A stretch of DNA of 64,000 nucleotides, from assembly GCA_040217175.1 (NCBI GenBank), contig JAVJNT010000001.1, positions 124,001-188,000 of the forward strand, in the 5' to 3' direction. The notes beneath the pieces were generated by a model that saw only the letters and a program-made list of their open reading frames with translations, was not told the DNA's origin and made no database searches. This stretch comes from Phycisphaerales bacterium. Lineage in GTDB: Bacteria; Planctomycetota; Phycisphaerae; Phycisphaerales; UBA1924. Both the position numbers and the translations under genes were made by a program. Numbering within the stretch: the stretch's first letter is position 1; each line of letters opens with the position of its first letter. Below, piece by piece: positions 25,743 through 33,587 of this stretch.

Positions 25743-25801
25743 CGAACACCCCCGCGAGCTGCATCCATTCGGGCGGCTCGTTCGACTTGAGGAGACCATG
25801 C

Positions 25802-26947
25802 ATGGCCTCGTACGACGATTCGGGCGACCGCGGAGGCGCCACCGTTCAGATCGACCGACTGCTCGACACCGTGGTCCGCACGGGCGCGAGTGACCTCCAC
25901 CTGACCGTTGGTCGCAAGCCGACCGTCCGCCTCCACGGCGGGCTCAAGAACCTGGAGACCAAGGTCCTCGATTCGGATGACATGGTCTCGCTCATGAAGT
26001 CGATCACGCCCGAGCGCAACCAGCAGGAAATCAACGAGATGGGCGGCACGGACTTCGGGTTCGGCTACGGCGACGCCGCCCGCTTCCGCGTCTCGATCTT
26101 CAAGCAGCGCGGCGACCTGGCCCTGGTGCTCCGCCTCATTCCCAACGAGCTGCTGACCTTCGAGCAGATCGGCCTGCCCGAGGCCGTCCGCGACCTCAGC
26201 CGCCGCCCCCGTGGCCTCTTCCTGGTGACCGGGCCGACCGGCTCGGGCAAGACGACCAGCCTCGCGACGGTGCTGGACTACATCAACACCTACTACGACC
26301 GCCACATCGTGACGATGGAAGACCCCATCGAGTACTTCCACTACCACAAGAAGAGCGTGGTGAACCAGCGCGAGGTCGGCAACGACGTGCCCAGCTTCGC
26401 CGAGGCCCTCCGCCGCGTGCTCCGCTCAGACCCCGACGTCATCCTCGTCGGCGAGATGCGCGACCTGGAGACCATCGAGGCGGCCATCCGAGCCGCCGAG
26501 ACGGGCCACTTGGTGTTCGGCACCCTGCACACCACCGGCGCCGCCAAGACCATCGACCGCGTGGTGGACGCCTTCCCGGTCAGCCAGCAGAACCAGATCC
26601 GCGTGCAGCTCTCCACGGCCCTCATCGCCGTGCTGAGTCAGGCCCTGCTCAAGCGGGTCGACAAGCCGGGCCGGATCGCGGCCTACGAGTTCCTCCTGGT
26701 CACCCCGGCCATCGCGAACCTGATCCGCGAAGGCAAGACCTTCCGTATCGATTCCTCGATCCAGACGGGCGCCAAGTTCGGCATGCAGCTGCTCGATGAC
26801 CACCTCTGGAACCTGTACACCAAGGGCATCATCAGCGCCGAGGAGATGGTCGATAAGGCCAAGGATCCAGGTGCCCTTCGTGATCGCGTGCACCAGGCTG
26901 GCAAGACCATCGGCCGTCCGGAGCTCGACGAAGACGACGTGGCGTGA
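25802..26947 (+). CDS. pilT: Twitching motility ATPase PilT
   Basis: The product has 381 residues, the usual PilT length. It drives pilus retraction. Signature parts: VRTGASDLHLTVGRKP at the N-terminus, Walker A GPTGSGKTTS at 144-153, Asp box MEDPIEYFHYHKKS, the AIRAAETGHLV segment following Walker B VILVGEMRDLET, and the late AYEFLLVTPAIANLIREGK that replaces the usual AIRNLIREGK. AGGAG lies 7 nt before the ATG at 25802. PilT points to a retractable pilus rather than a pure type II secretion system. It is followed by an AT-rich 185-nt gap with a strong hairpin. Confidence 0.95.
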   Translation: MASYDDSGDRGGATVQIDRLLDTVVRTGASDLHLTVGRKPTVRLHGGLKNLETKVLDSDDMVSLMKSITPERNQQEINEMGGTDFGFGYGDAARFRVSIFKQRGDLALVLRLIPNELLTFEQIGLPEAVRDLSRRPRGLFLVTGPTGSGKTTSLATVLDYINTYYDRHIVTMEDPIEYFHYHKKSVVNQREVGNDVPSFAEALRRVLRSDPDVILVGEMRDLETIEAAIRAAETGHLVFGTLHTTGAAKTIDRVVDAFPVSQQNQIRVQLSTALIAVLSQALLKRVDKPGRIAAYEFLLVTPAIANLIREGKTFRIDSSIQTGAKFGMQLLDDHLWNLYTKGIISAEEMVDKAKDPGALRDRVHQAGKTIGRPELDEDDVA

Positions 26948-26963
26948 TCGAAGTGTTTGCAAC

Positions 26964-27016
26964 ATGTATGGATACTGGCTGAATCAAGCGATTGATTTAG
27001 CCAAGTATCCATGTGT
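26964..27016. repeat. Long near-perfect inverted repeat with GCGA loop, AT-rich
   Basis: About 24 paired bases form a hairpin: left arm 26964-26987 (core ATGGATACTGGCTGAATCAA), loop GCGA at 26988-26991, right arm 26992-27016 (core TTGATTTAGCCAAGTATCCAT). There is one bulged A and four G-T wobbles. The loop is a GNRA tetraloop. The stretch is far more AT-rich than its surroundings, and CTTATATCATTTT follows. It may terminate pilT transcription, act as an mRNA processing or stability element, or be a remnant of an inserted repeat. Confidence 0.7.
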
Positions 27017-27131
27017 CTTATATCATTTTGTCCCGAGAATCGTCCGAGTTCCTGGCATCATCACGGCGTGATGGGCGAAGATATCTGGACGCCCGCTCGT
27101 GCGGGCTCTCGGGACACCGAAGGACCCTGGC

Positions 27132-28862
27132 ATGGCCACAACAAATCCCGAAGAGCTGAAGGGCCGGAAGATCGGCCGCGTGCTCACCAAGATGGGCAAG
27201 GTGTCTCGCGAGCAGGTGCACGAGGCGCTGGCCATCCAGCGGACTCGCAAGAAGAAGATCGGCGAGGTGCTCGTCGAGCTCGAGTACTGCACCGAGGCCG
27301 ACGTTCAGGCGGCTCTGGCGGGGCAGGCCGGCATGGCCTACGTCGACCTAGCCGGCAAGTCGCTCGATGACGCGACGGTCGATGCGGTGCCCGCCGAGAG
27401 CGCGAGGGCGTACGGGATTGTCCCGATCGAATTCAACCAGACGGCCCGCCGCGTGAAGATCGCCATGAAGAGCGCGAACAACTTCCGGGCGGTCGACGAC
27501 CTCCGGCTGTTGTTGGGCATGACCGTTGAGGCGGTGGTGGCCGATCCCGAGCAGATCGACGCGCTGCTGGCCAAGCACTATACCAAGAGCGAGTCGGTCG
27601 TCGACGTGGTGAGCAACCTTGCCTCGGACAGCAAGTTCGACGCGCTGGCGGGCCATAGCAGCGACTCGATCGACCTGGACGCCATCGCGACGGCCGCGAG
27701 CGACAACCAGGTGGTCAAGCTGCTGAACCTGGTGCTGCTGCAGGCCATCAAGGACAAGGCCAGCGACATCCACTTCGAGCCCTTCGAGGACGAGTTCAAG
27801 ATGCGATACCGCATCGACGGCGTCCTCTACGAGATGGTGCCGCCACCGAAGCACCTGGGTCCGGCCATCACGAGCCGTATCAAGGTCATGGCGAACCTGG
27901 ACATCGCCGAGCGGCGCCTGCCCCAGGACGGCCGCATCGAGCTTCAGGTCGGCGGCAAGCCAGTCGACCTCCGCATCGCGGTGCTGCCCACCATGCACGG
28001 CGAGAGCGTCGTGATGCGTGTGCTCGATCGCTCGAACGTCGAGCTGAACCTCGAGCGCATTGGCTTCCGCGAGGACGACCTGGTCCGCTTCCGGGCGCTC
28101 ATCGAGAAGCCAAACGGCATCGTGGTCGTGACCGGGCCAACCGGTTCGGGCAAGACGACCACGCTGTACGCGGCCCTGGCCGAGCTCAACCGCATCGAGA
28201 CCAAGATCCTGACCAGCGAAGACCCGGTCGAGTACGACATCGACGGCCTTTGCCAGGTGCAGGTGAACGACGACGTGGGCCTCACGTTCGCCAAGGCATT
28301 GCGGAGCTTCCTGCGTCAGGACCCCGACGTGATCCTGGTCGGCGAGATCCGTGACCTCGAGACCGCGCAGATCGCCGTGCAGGCATCGCTGACGGGCCAC
28401 TTGGTGCTGAGCACGTTGCACACCAACGACGCGCCGAGTTCGATCGTGCGCCTGATCGACCTGGGGCTCGAGCCCTTCCTGCTCACCGCGACGATCGAGG
28501 GCATCGTGGCCCAGCGACTCGTGCGCAAGATCGCACCGTCGGCCCGAGAGGCGTACGAGCCCACCGAAGAAGAGCTCATGGAGCTGGGGCTGCGCCCCTC
28601 GGACGTGGCCGGCAAGTCGTTCTACCGGCCACGCAGCGACGCGGAGTACGGCGGATACAAGGGCCGGATGGCGCTCTTCGAGATCATGACGATGGACGAC
28701 ACGATCCGCGACATGGTGATGCGCGAGGAGAGCTTGAACCTCGTGCGCGAGCATGCTCGTGGACGGGGGATGCGTTCGCTCCGAGAGAGCGGATTGCTGG
28801 CGATCTACGAGGGGCAGACGTCGATCGACGAGGTCGTTCGCGAGACGCTGGTCGAGGAATAG
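27132..28862 (+). CDS. Type IV pilus / type II secretion assembly ATPase, PilB/GspE type (copy 2)
   Basis: The product has 576 residues and is a second full PilB/GspE-like ATPase. The N-terminal MshEN domain reads IGRVLTKMGKVSREQVHEAL. The ATPase has LLQAIKDKASDIHFEPFEDE, Walker A GPTGSGKTTT at 335-344, EDPVEYDIDGLCQVQVNDDV, VILVGEIRDLET and STLHTNDAPSS, and a family ending GGYKGRMALFEIM. It differs from copy 1 throughout, so this is an old paralogue rather than a recent duplication. The two could serve different filaments, or extension of one pilus under different conditions. The frame opens at 27099; ATG at 27132 (MATTNPEELKG) follows AAGGA. PilC follows 61 nt downstream. Confidence 0.93.
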   Translation: MATTNPEELKGRKIGRVLTKMGKVSREQVHEALAIQRTRKKKIGEVLVELEYCTEADVQAALAGQAGMAYVDLAGKSLDDATVDAVPAESARAYGIVPIEFNQTARRVKIAMKSANNFRAVDDLRLLLGMTVEAVVADPEQIDALLAKHYTKSESVVDVVSNLASDSKFDALAGHSSDSIDLDAIATAASDNQVVKLLNLVLLQAIKDKASDIHFEPFEDEFKMRYRIDGVLYEMVPPPKHLGPAITSRIKVMANLDIAERRLPQDGRIELQVGGKPVDLRIAVLPTMHGESVVMRVLDRSNVELNLERIGFREDDLVRFRALIEKPNGIVVVTGPTGSGKTTTLYAALAELNRIETKILTSEDPVEYDIDGLCQVQVNDDVGLTFAKALRSFLRQDPDVILVGEIRDLETAQIAVQASLTGHLVLSTLHTNDAPSSIVRLIDLGLEPFLLTATIEGIVAQRLVRKIAPSAREAYEPTEEELMELGLRPSDVAGKSFYRPRSDAEYGGYKGRMALFEIMTMDDTIRDMVMREESLNLVREHARGRGMRSLRESGLLAIYEGQTSIDEVVRETLVEE

Positions 28863-28923
28863 AGCCCGGGGGCCGAGACGGGAATGGATGCGGCGATGAG
28901 CCGTGGATCAGGAGTTCGAAGGC

Positions 28924-30207
28924 ATGGCAACGTTCACGTACGAAGCCCGCGACGCCCAGGGCAAGATGCGCAAGGGCACCCTGGAGGCCAACACCGACGA
29001 GGAGGCCATCGGCCGGCTGAAGAGCCAGAGCCTCTACCCCACGTCGGTGCGCGAGCAAAAGGTGAAGAAGTCCGAGGGCGCGGAAGGCCCGGCAGTCAAC
29101 AAGAAGAAGCGCGGTGGCGGGATCGTGCTCTTCGGCAAGGTCAAGAAGAAGCAGCTCACGCAGTTCACGCGTCAGTTGTCGACCCTGCAGGACGCGGGCC
29201 TTCCGCTGCTCCGGAGCCTCCAGATCCTTGAGGGCCAGGCCAAGCCCGGCCCGCTCAAGAACGTGCTCATCGACCTGACCGACGAGGTGCAGGGTGGCTC
29301 GAGCCTTTCGGAGGCGATGGCCAAGCACCCCAAGGCGTTCGACCGCCTGTTCGTCAAGATGATCGCGGCCGGCGAGGTCGGCGGCGTGCTGGACATCATC
29401 CTCCAGCGCCTGGCCGAGTTCATGGAGAAGGCCCAGCGGCTGAAGCGGCAGATCCGCGGCGCGCTGGTCTATCCGATGGTGGTCGTGTTCGTGGCGGTGG
29501 CCATCCTGGTCATGATCATGGTGGTCATCATCCCGCAGTTCCAGAAGATCTTCGAGGACTTCGGCGTCGAGCTGCCCTGGCTCACCATCTGGCTGACCGA
29601 CACCAGCATGTGGATGGCCGGCCGCCAGCCGGGCCAGGTCGTCCCGGGCGCCGTCATCTTCGTGGGCACCCTCGTTGCCATCCCGTTCGTGTGGAAGATG
29701 GTCCGCCTGGCCAAGCCCGGCCGGGCGCTGACCGACCGGATGGTGCTGTGGACGCCGGTAATCGGCAAGGTGAGCCGCAAGTCGACGGTTGCCAAGTTCA
29801 CTCGAACGCTGGGCACGCTGATCTCCGCGGGCGTGCCGATCCTCGAAGCCATCCGCATCACGGCCGACACATCGGGCAACGCGGTGTTCGAGAAGGCGCT
29901 GCTGCGGGTGCACGACGCGGTGCGCGAGGGCGAGAGCTTTGCCGTGCCGTTGCGCGAGAGCAAGACCTGCGAGCCCATCGTGGTGAACATGGTGGACGTG
30001 GGCGAAGAGACCGGTGAGCTGGACGTCATGCTCATGAAGGTCGCCGACAACTACGACGAGGAGGTCGACGTGGCGGTGAAGGCCGCGCTGTCCCTGCTCG
30101 AACCCATCATGGTCGTCTTGATCGGCGGCATGGTGGGCACGATCGTGATCGCGATGTTCCTGCCGATGGTGGCGATGATCGAGTCGCTCAACGGCGGGGG
30201 CCTGTGA
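28924..30207 (+). CDS. pilC: Inner-membrane platform protein PilC/GspF
   Basis: The product has 427 residues. It is the platform on which PilB and PilT act. After a short cytoplasmic start (ATFTYEARDAQGKMRKGTLEA) come two T2SSF domains: first with QFTRQLSTLQDAGLPLLRSL and KMIAAGEVGGVLDIILQRL, second with KFTRTLGTLISAGVPILEAI and NMVDVGEETGELDVMLMKVA. Membrane helices are clear near 185-210 (VVVFVAVAILVMIMVVIIP), 230 and 395. ATG at 28924 follows AGGAG and GAAGG. A terminator-like hairpin comes right after its stop, so this ends the ATPase/platform transcript. Confidence 0.95.
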   Translation: MATFTYEARDAQGKMRKGTLEANTDEEAIGRLKSQSLYPTSVREQKVKKSEGAEGPAVNKKKRGGGIVLFGKVKKKQLTQFTRQLSTLQDAGLPLLRSLQILEGQAKPGPLKNVLIDLTDEVQGGSSLSEAMAKHPKAFDRLFVKMIAAGEVGGVLDIILQRLAEFMEKAQRLKRQIRGALVYPMVVVFVAVAILVMIMVVIIPQFQKIFEDFGVELPWLTIWLTDTSMWMAGRQPGQVVPGAVIFVGTLVAIPFVWKMVRLAKPGRALTDRMVLWTPVIGKVSRKSTVAKFTRTLGTLISAGVPILEAIRITADTSGNAVFEKALLRVHDAVREGESFAVPLRESKTCEPIVVNMVDVGEETGELDVMLMKVADNYDEEVDVAVKAALSLLEPIMVVLIGGMVGTIVIAMFLPMVAMIESLNGGGL

Positions 30208-30214
30208 ATACGTC

Positions 30215-30281
30215 GGGGCTGCGTGCCGGCGCGAGGCGGCTTGGGGAGGGCGCCTTCGCGTCGGCACGCCCCGGCGGTTTT
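30215..30281 (+). terminator. Hairpin with TTTT after pilC
   Basis: GGGGCTGCGTGCCGGCGCGA at 30215-30234 pairs imperfectly with TCGCGTCGGCACGCCCC at 30256-30272, a stem of about 17 bp with one mismatch and a 2-nt bulge. CGGCGGTTTT follows (T-run at 30278-30281). The 152-nt gap it occupies separates pilC from the pseudopilin operon, so this is a likely terminator or partial read-through site. Confidence 0.55.
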
Positions 30282-30358
30282 GGGGGACCGGGCCGGTCGG
30301 CCCAGATGCATCGAAGGGGCCGCGGATTCACGCCGGCCCATGGAAGGAAAGACGCCCG

Positions 30359-31252
30359 ATGGCAGGACTGACCCGGACAACTCGGACGGCTTCGCACCAG
30401 GGCTCGGCCGCGCGATCGGGCTTTACCATCGTTGAGCTTGGCGTCTCGATCCTGGTGATCGCCATCCTGATCGGGCTGCTGCTGGTCGGTCTCAATCGCC
30501 TCTCGCGGACCGCCCAGAGCGGGGCCGAGCGGGCGAACGTGAACGCGCTGAAGATCGCCATCGAGTCGTTCAAGAACGACTTTGGCTTCGCGCCTCCGCT
30601 GGTCAAGGACGGCCTGACCTATCCCGGTGGCACGCCGACGACCTCGCCGCTCGTGAGCATGAGCGGATCGAACTTCGTCGACGTCTACCGCACCGACGTC
30701 GACACGGATGTCGAGTTCTTGCAGGGCGACGTTTCGGGCATGGAAGACATGCGATTCAGCGTGTACAGCCTTTCGTACTACCTGATCGGCGTGCTCGATG
30801 CCGACTACGACGGCAACGATGGCGTGGGCTTCCGCGAGCCGAGCCGCGATGGCACGTTCCGCAAGGCAGGCGGCCGGCTGACCGATCCGCTATTCGACGC
30901 GGCGGGCGACTCCGATCGGCTCGTCGAAGTCGACGCCGAGGAGGGGCGATTCGAGCTCCGCGATCGCAACGGCGTGCCGTACCGCTACTACCGGTGGCTG
31001 CCCATCGATTCCTCGGCGGCAAGCAACGTGACGGACCTCCGCCGCGTGCCGAGCCTGGTCGGAGATCCGGCCGAGAACATCGAGCTTCGCGATGCCAAGT
31101 ACGCGATCGTGGCGGCCGGCCCCAACCGCGTGTTCGGCGACCTGTCGACCGAAGACCGCGAGCTGCTCGAAGCCGAGCTCGGGCGCGGCCTGACCGATGC
31201 GGAACTCGAGGCCGCGGGTCGCGCCGACAACATCGTGGAGGTGGGGCGATGA
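30359..31252 (+). CDS. Prepilin-like protein, first of five (GspG-position pseudopilin)
   Basis: The product has 297 residues. The prepilin signal is GSAARSG|FTIVELGVSILV, cut after Gly21, with Glu at +5 of the mature protein, as in major pseudopilins. The hydrophobic stretch then forms the filament-core helix. The rest is a C-terminal globular part rich in Asp and Arg, containing SLSYYLIGVLDADYDGND and YRYYRWLPIDSS. At 277 mature residues it is about twice a normal GspG (about 140), so it is not a plain major pseudopilin. GGAAGGAAA precedes ATG at 30359. It overlaps the next gene as ATGA. Confidence 0.82.
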   Translation: MAGLTRTTRTASHQGSAARSGFTIVELGVSILVIAILIGLLLVGLNRLSRTAQSGAERANVNALKIAIESFKNDFGFAPPLVKDGLTYPGGTPTTSPLVSMSGSNFVDVYRTDVDTDVEFLQGDVSGMEDMRFSVYSLSYYLIGVLDADYDGNDGVGFREPSRDGTFRKAGGRLTDPLFDAAGDSDRLVEVDAEEGRFELRDRNGVPYRYYRWLPIDSSAASNVTDLRRVPSLVGDPAENIELRDAKYAIVAAGPNRVFGDLSTEDRELLEAELGRGLTDAELEAAGRADNIVEVGR

Positions 31253-32382
31253 GGACGACGCGCAACTTCGAGCGTGAGCATCGGGGCCTGCATCGACGGG
31301 CGTTCACGCTGGTCGAGCTGATCCTGGTGATCATCATCATCCTGATCCTGGCGGCGATTGCCATCCCGGCGTACGCCTCGCTGACCTATAGCAGCAACCA
31401 GAGCGGGGCGGCCAACGCCGTGCAGGCGGCGCTCCAGAGCGCTCGTGATGCGGCCGTGCGGGCCGGCTCGGGCCGCGACGCGGCGGCCGTGTTCCTGCTG
31501 GGCGACGACGGCCGCGTGCGCATCGTGGTGGCCCAGGCCGAGGCGAGCATCCTGGACGACGCGGGCGGCGGAAGCGAAGTCCTTCGCGACATCCTCGTGC
31601 CGTCGCCGGGCGTCGAGGTCGTGGTACTGCCGCGGAACTGGTCGGTGCGGGGCTACGCAAGGTCGACGGCGCTCTCGACCGCCGGCGGCTCGCTGCCCGA
31701 CAACCTGGGCTGGTACGAGGACACGTATACCGGAGGCGACCGCGACGTCGGCCAGTGGGTGTTTCCTGAGACGATCTTCTACGACCAGGCCCAGGGCAAC
31801 AACGGCGACAAGCGCCAGTCGTTCATGGTGCGGTTCGAGGGCGGCACCGGTCGTTTCCTGAGCTCTGCCAGCGGAAAGGCGCTGTACATCGATCCCGCGC
31901 CGACGCTCGCGTTCCGTGACCCGGGCACGCCGCCATGGAGTGCGAACCGGGTCGATCGCGAAGAGAACCTGGGTCGGTTCGTACGCAAGGTGCTCGCCGA
32001 TCCTTCGATCTCCATCGGGGATAAGCGTCTGCTACTCGGCGACGTGTCGAGCGACACGGTCCTGGTCGGGCCGGTCGGGCAGATCGCCGTCTACAACGAG
32101 AAGCGGCTGGCCAACGCCATCGGCGCCGATGGCCTGAGCCGCAACACCGACACGCTCTACAGCCCGATCGGTGGATCGGTGAGCGGACCCGAGTACGACA
32201 GCGCGATCTTCGGCTCGGTCACCGATCCAGAGATCAACCTGCGCATCGGCCTGTGGATGCGTGCGAGCGGTCTGGAGGCCGGGGCGCTTCCGGCGTCCGA
32301 GACCTCCGACGCCCGCATCTTCCTGGTGTCGCGGTACCTGGGCCAGCCCATCGAGGCCGCCCGCCTTGCGGAGGGAGACTGA
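31249..32382 (+). CDS. Prepilin-like protein, second of five (GspH-position pseudopilin)
   Basis: The product has 377 residues. The prepilin motif is HRRA|FTLVELILVIIII with Ala at -1 instead of Gly, and Glu at +5. The helix is followed by an Ala-rich part (AANAVQAALQSARDAAVRAG), then a large beta-rich domain of about 300 residues. GspH is normally about 170 residues, so this is an enlarged form. ATG at 31249 overlaps the previous stop as ATGA, with GTGGAGGTGGGG as ribosome site. The longer open frame beginning at 30994 lies inside the previous gene and is not used. Confidence 0.8.
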   Translation: MRTTRNFEREHRGLHRRAFTLVELILVIIIILILAAIAIPAYASLTYSSNQSGAANAVQAALQSARDAAVRAGSGRDAAAVFLLGDDGRVRIVVAQAEASILDDAGGGSEVLRDILVPSPGVEVVVLPRNWSVRGYARSTALSTAGGSLPDNLGWYEDTYTGGDRDVGQWVFPETIFYDQAQGNNGDKRQSFMVRFEGGTGRFLSSASGKALYIDPAPTLAFRDPGTPPWSANRVDREENLGRFVRKVLADPSISIGDKRLLLGDVSSDTVLVGPVGQIAVYNEKRLANAIGADGLSRNTDTLYSPIGGSVSGPEYDSAIFGSVTDPEINLRIGLWMRASGLEAGALPASETSDARIFLVSRYLGQPIEAARLAEGD

Positions 32383-32384
32383 GC

Positions 32385-33587
32385 ATGCGCGGTCGGACCA
32401 TGAGCCAGCGGCAGCGACGACGCACCCGCGCGGTAGCGGCGTTCACGCTCATCGAAGTGCTGATGTCGATTTTCGTGCTCGCGCTCGGGCTGCTGGGGCT
32501 CGGGGCGCTCATCCCCGGCATCATCCGCGAGCAGCGCGTTGCGTCGGACCGCACGCTGGGCATCGTCGTCGCCAACGACGCGAAGACCTACCTCAACGCA
32601 CGGTCGGACCTGCTGCGCCTTGGTCTCAAGCCGCCGGTCGGCACCGGCCTGAGCACGGGCACCGGGCGCGAGTTCGGCTTCGGCTCGCTGCTGCTCGACG
32701 ACGAGTGGTCGCCGACGTACACCTGGGATCTTGCCTCGCTGGACGTCAACCTGTACGAGGACGAGGGCAACGTCGTTATCGGTGACCCTGTCGACACCGT
32801 CGATCCGGCCCGCATTCCGCTCAGCGATCGGCTGTATCCGACGGCCTCGTCGAACCTCGACGAGCCGCAGTTCGTGTGGGACTTCGTGGCGCGCCGGCTG
32901 CCGCCGACCGAGGACGACGGCTTCGCGCTGCTGGCCGATTCGGAGTACACGCTGACCCCGTCGACGCCCGAGCAGTGGCGGGCCGGTCTTGAGATCGCCG
33001 TGTTCGTGCGGCGCGTCGATACGGGCATCCGCGTTCCCGCGGGCGAGACCGGGTACACGGTCATGCTGGGCTTGGCGTCGACGACGGTGTTGCCGGTCGG
33101 CATCACCGAGATGGGTGCGTTGACCGGCGCCGGAGGCGACACGGGCCAGAACCAGATCTACGCGCCGCCGATGACATTGGCGGCGGAGTACGACGGCGTG
33201 CGTTCGAACGTCCTTCGTCTCGATGGTGATGCCGCGCCCTCCGGCGCGATCCCGGGCGGATCGGTCACGCTCGAGAACCGGCTGCGGCTGGCGAGCCAGG
33301 TCGGCCAGCAGCTTGTCGACAACCTGGGCAACGTCTACACCGTTGAGGAAGTGTTGAGCTCGGGTTCGAGCTTCGCCGAGGTCCGCGTGCGGCCGGGCAT
33401 CGAGGGTTGGATCCCGCGGACGTCGGGCAGCCCGTCGGGTTGGGACGACGAGCGAGCGTGGACGCAGGTCCGGCAAGTGGTGTTCGTGCCCCAGCCGCCG
33501 GCGACCGTCGTCGTGTTCCGCGTGGGCATCGATCCGGACGAGATCGAATCGCCGTCGGGTTCGGGCGCAGGGAGGCTGCCGCTGTGA
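32385..33587 (+). CDS. Prepilin-like protein, third of five (GspI-position pseudopilin)
   Basis: The product has 400 residues. The motif is RAVAA|FTLIEVLMSIFVLAL, again with Ala at -1 and Glu at +5; FTLIEVLMSI is the typical GspI opening. GspI is usually about 120 residues, so this form is three times larger, with a beta-rich outer domain. It begins 2 nt after the previous stop, with GGAGGGAGA ahead of ATG at 32385. The next gene overlaps it by 4 nt as GTGA. A partner in a GspI-J-K tip complex is inferred from position and the opening motif. Confidence 0.8.
   Translation: MRGRTMSQRQRRRTRAVAAFTLIEVLMSIFVLALGLLGLGALIPGIIREQRVASDRTLGIVVANDAKTYLNARSDLLRLGLKPPVGTGLSTGTGREFGFGSLLLDDEWSPTYTWDLASLDVNLYEDEGNVVIGDPVDTVDPARIPLSDRLYPTASSNLDEPQFVWDFVARRLPPTEDDGFALLADSEYTLTPSTPEQWRAGLEIAVFVRRVDTGIRVPAGETGYTVMLGLASTTVLPVGITEMGALTGAGGDTGQNQIYAPPMTLAAEYDGVRSNVLRLDGDAAPSGAIPGGSVTLENRLRLASQVGQQLVDNLGNVYTVEEVLSSGSSFAEVRVRPGIEGWIPRTSGSPSGWDDERAWTQVRQVVFVPQPPATVVVFRVGIDPDEIESPSGSGAGRLPL

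Noticed and set aside
23571-25799. 742-residue open frame antisense to pilB copy 1
   Set aside because: Shadow of a clear ATPase gene with Walker motifs on the other strand.
26982-26997. FNR-like site inside the hairpin
   Set aside because: ATCAA-GCGA-TTGAT is the reverse order of half-sites and belongs to a longer stem-loop.
28684-30267. 527-residue open frame antisense to pilC
   Set aside because: His/Asp-rich shadow of the PilC frame, with no domain.
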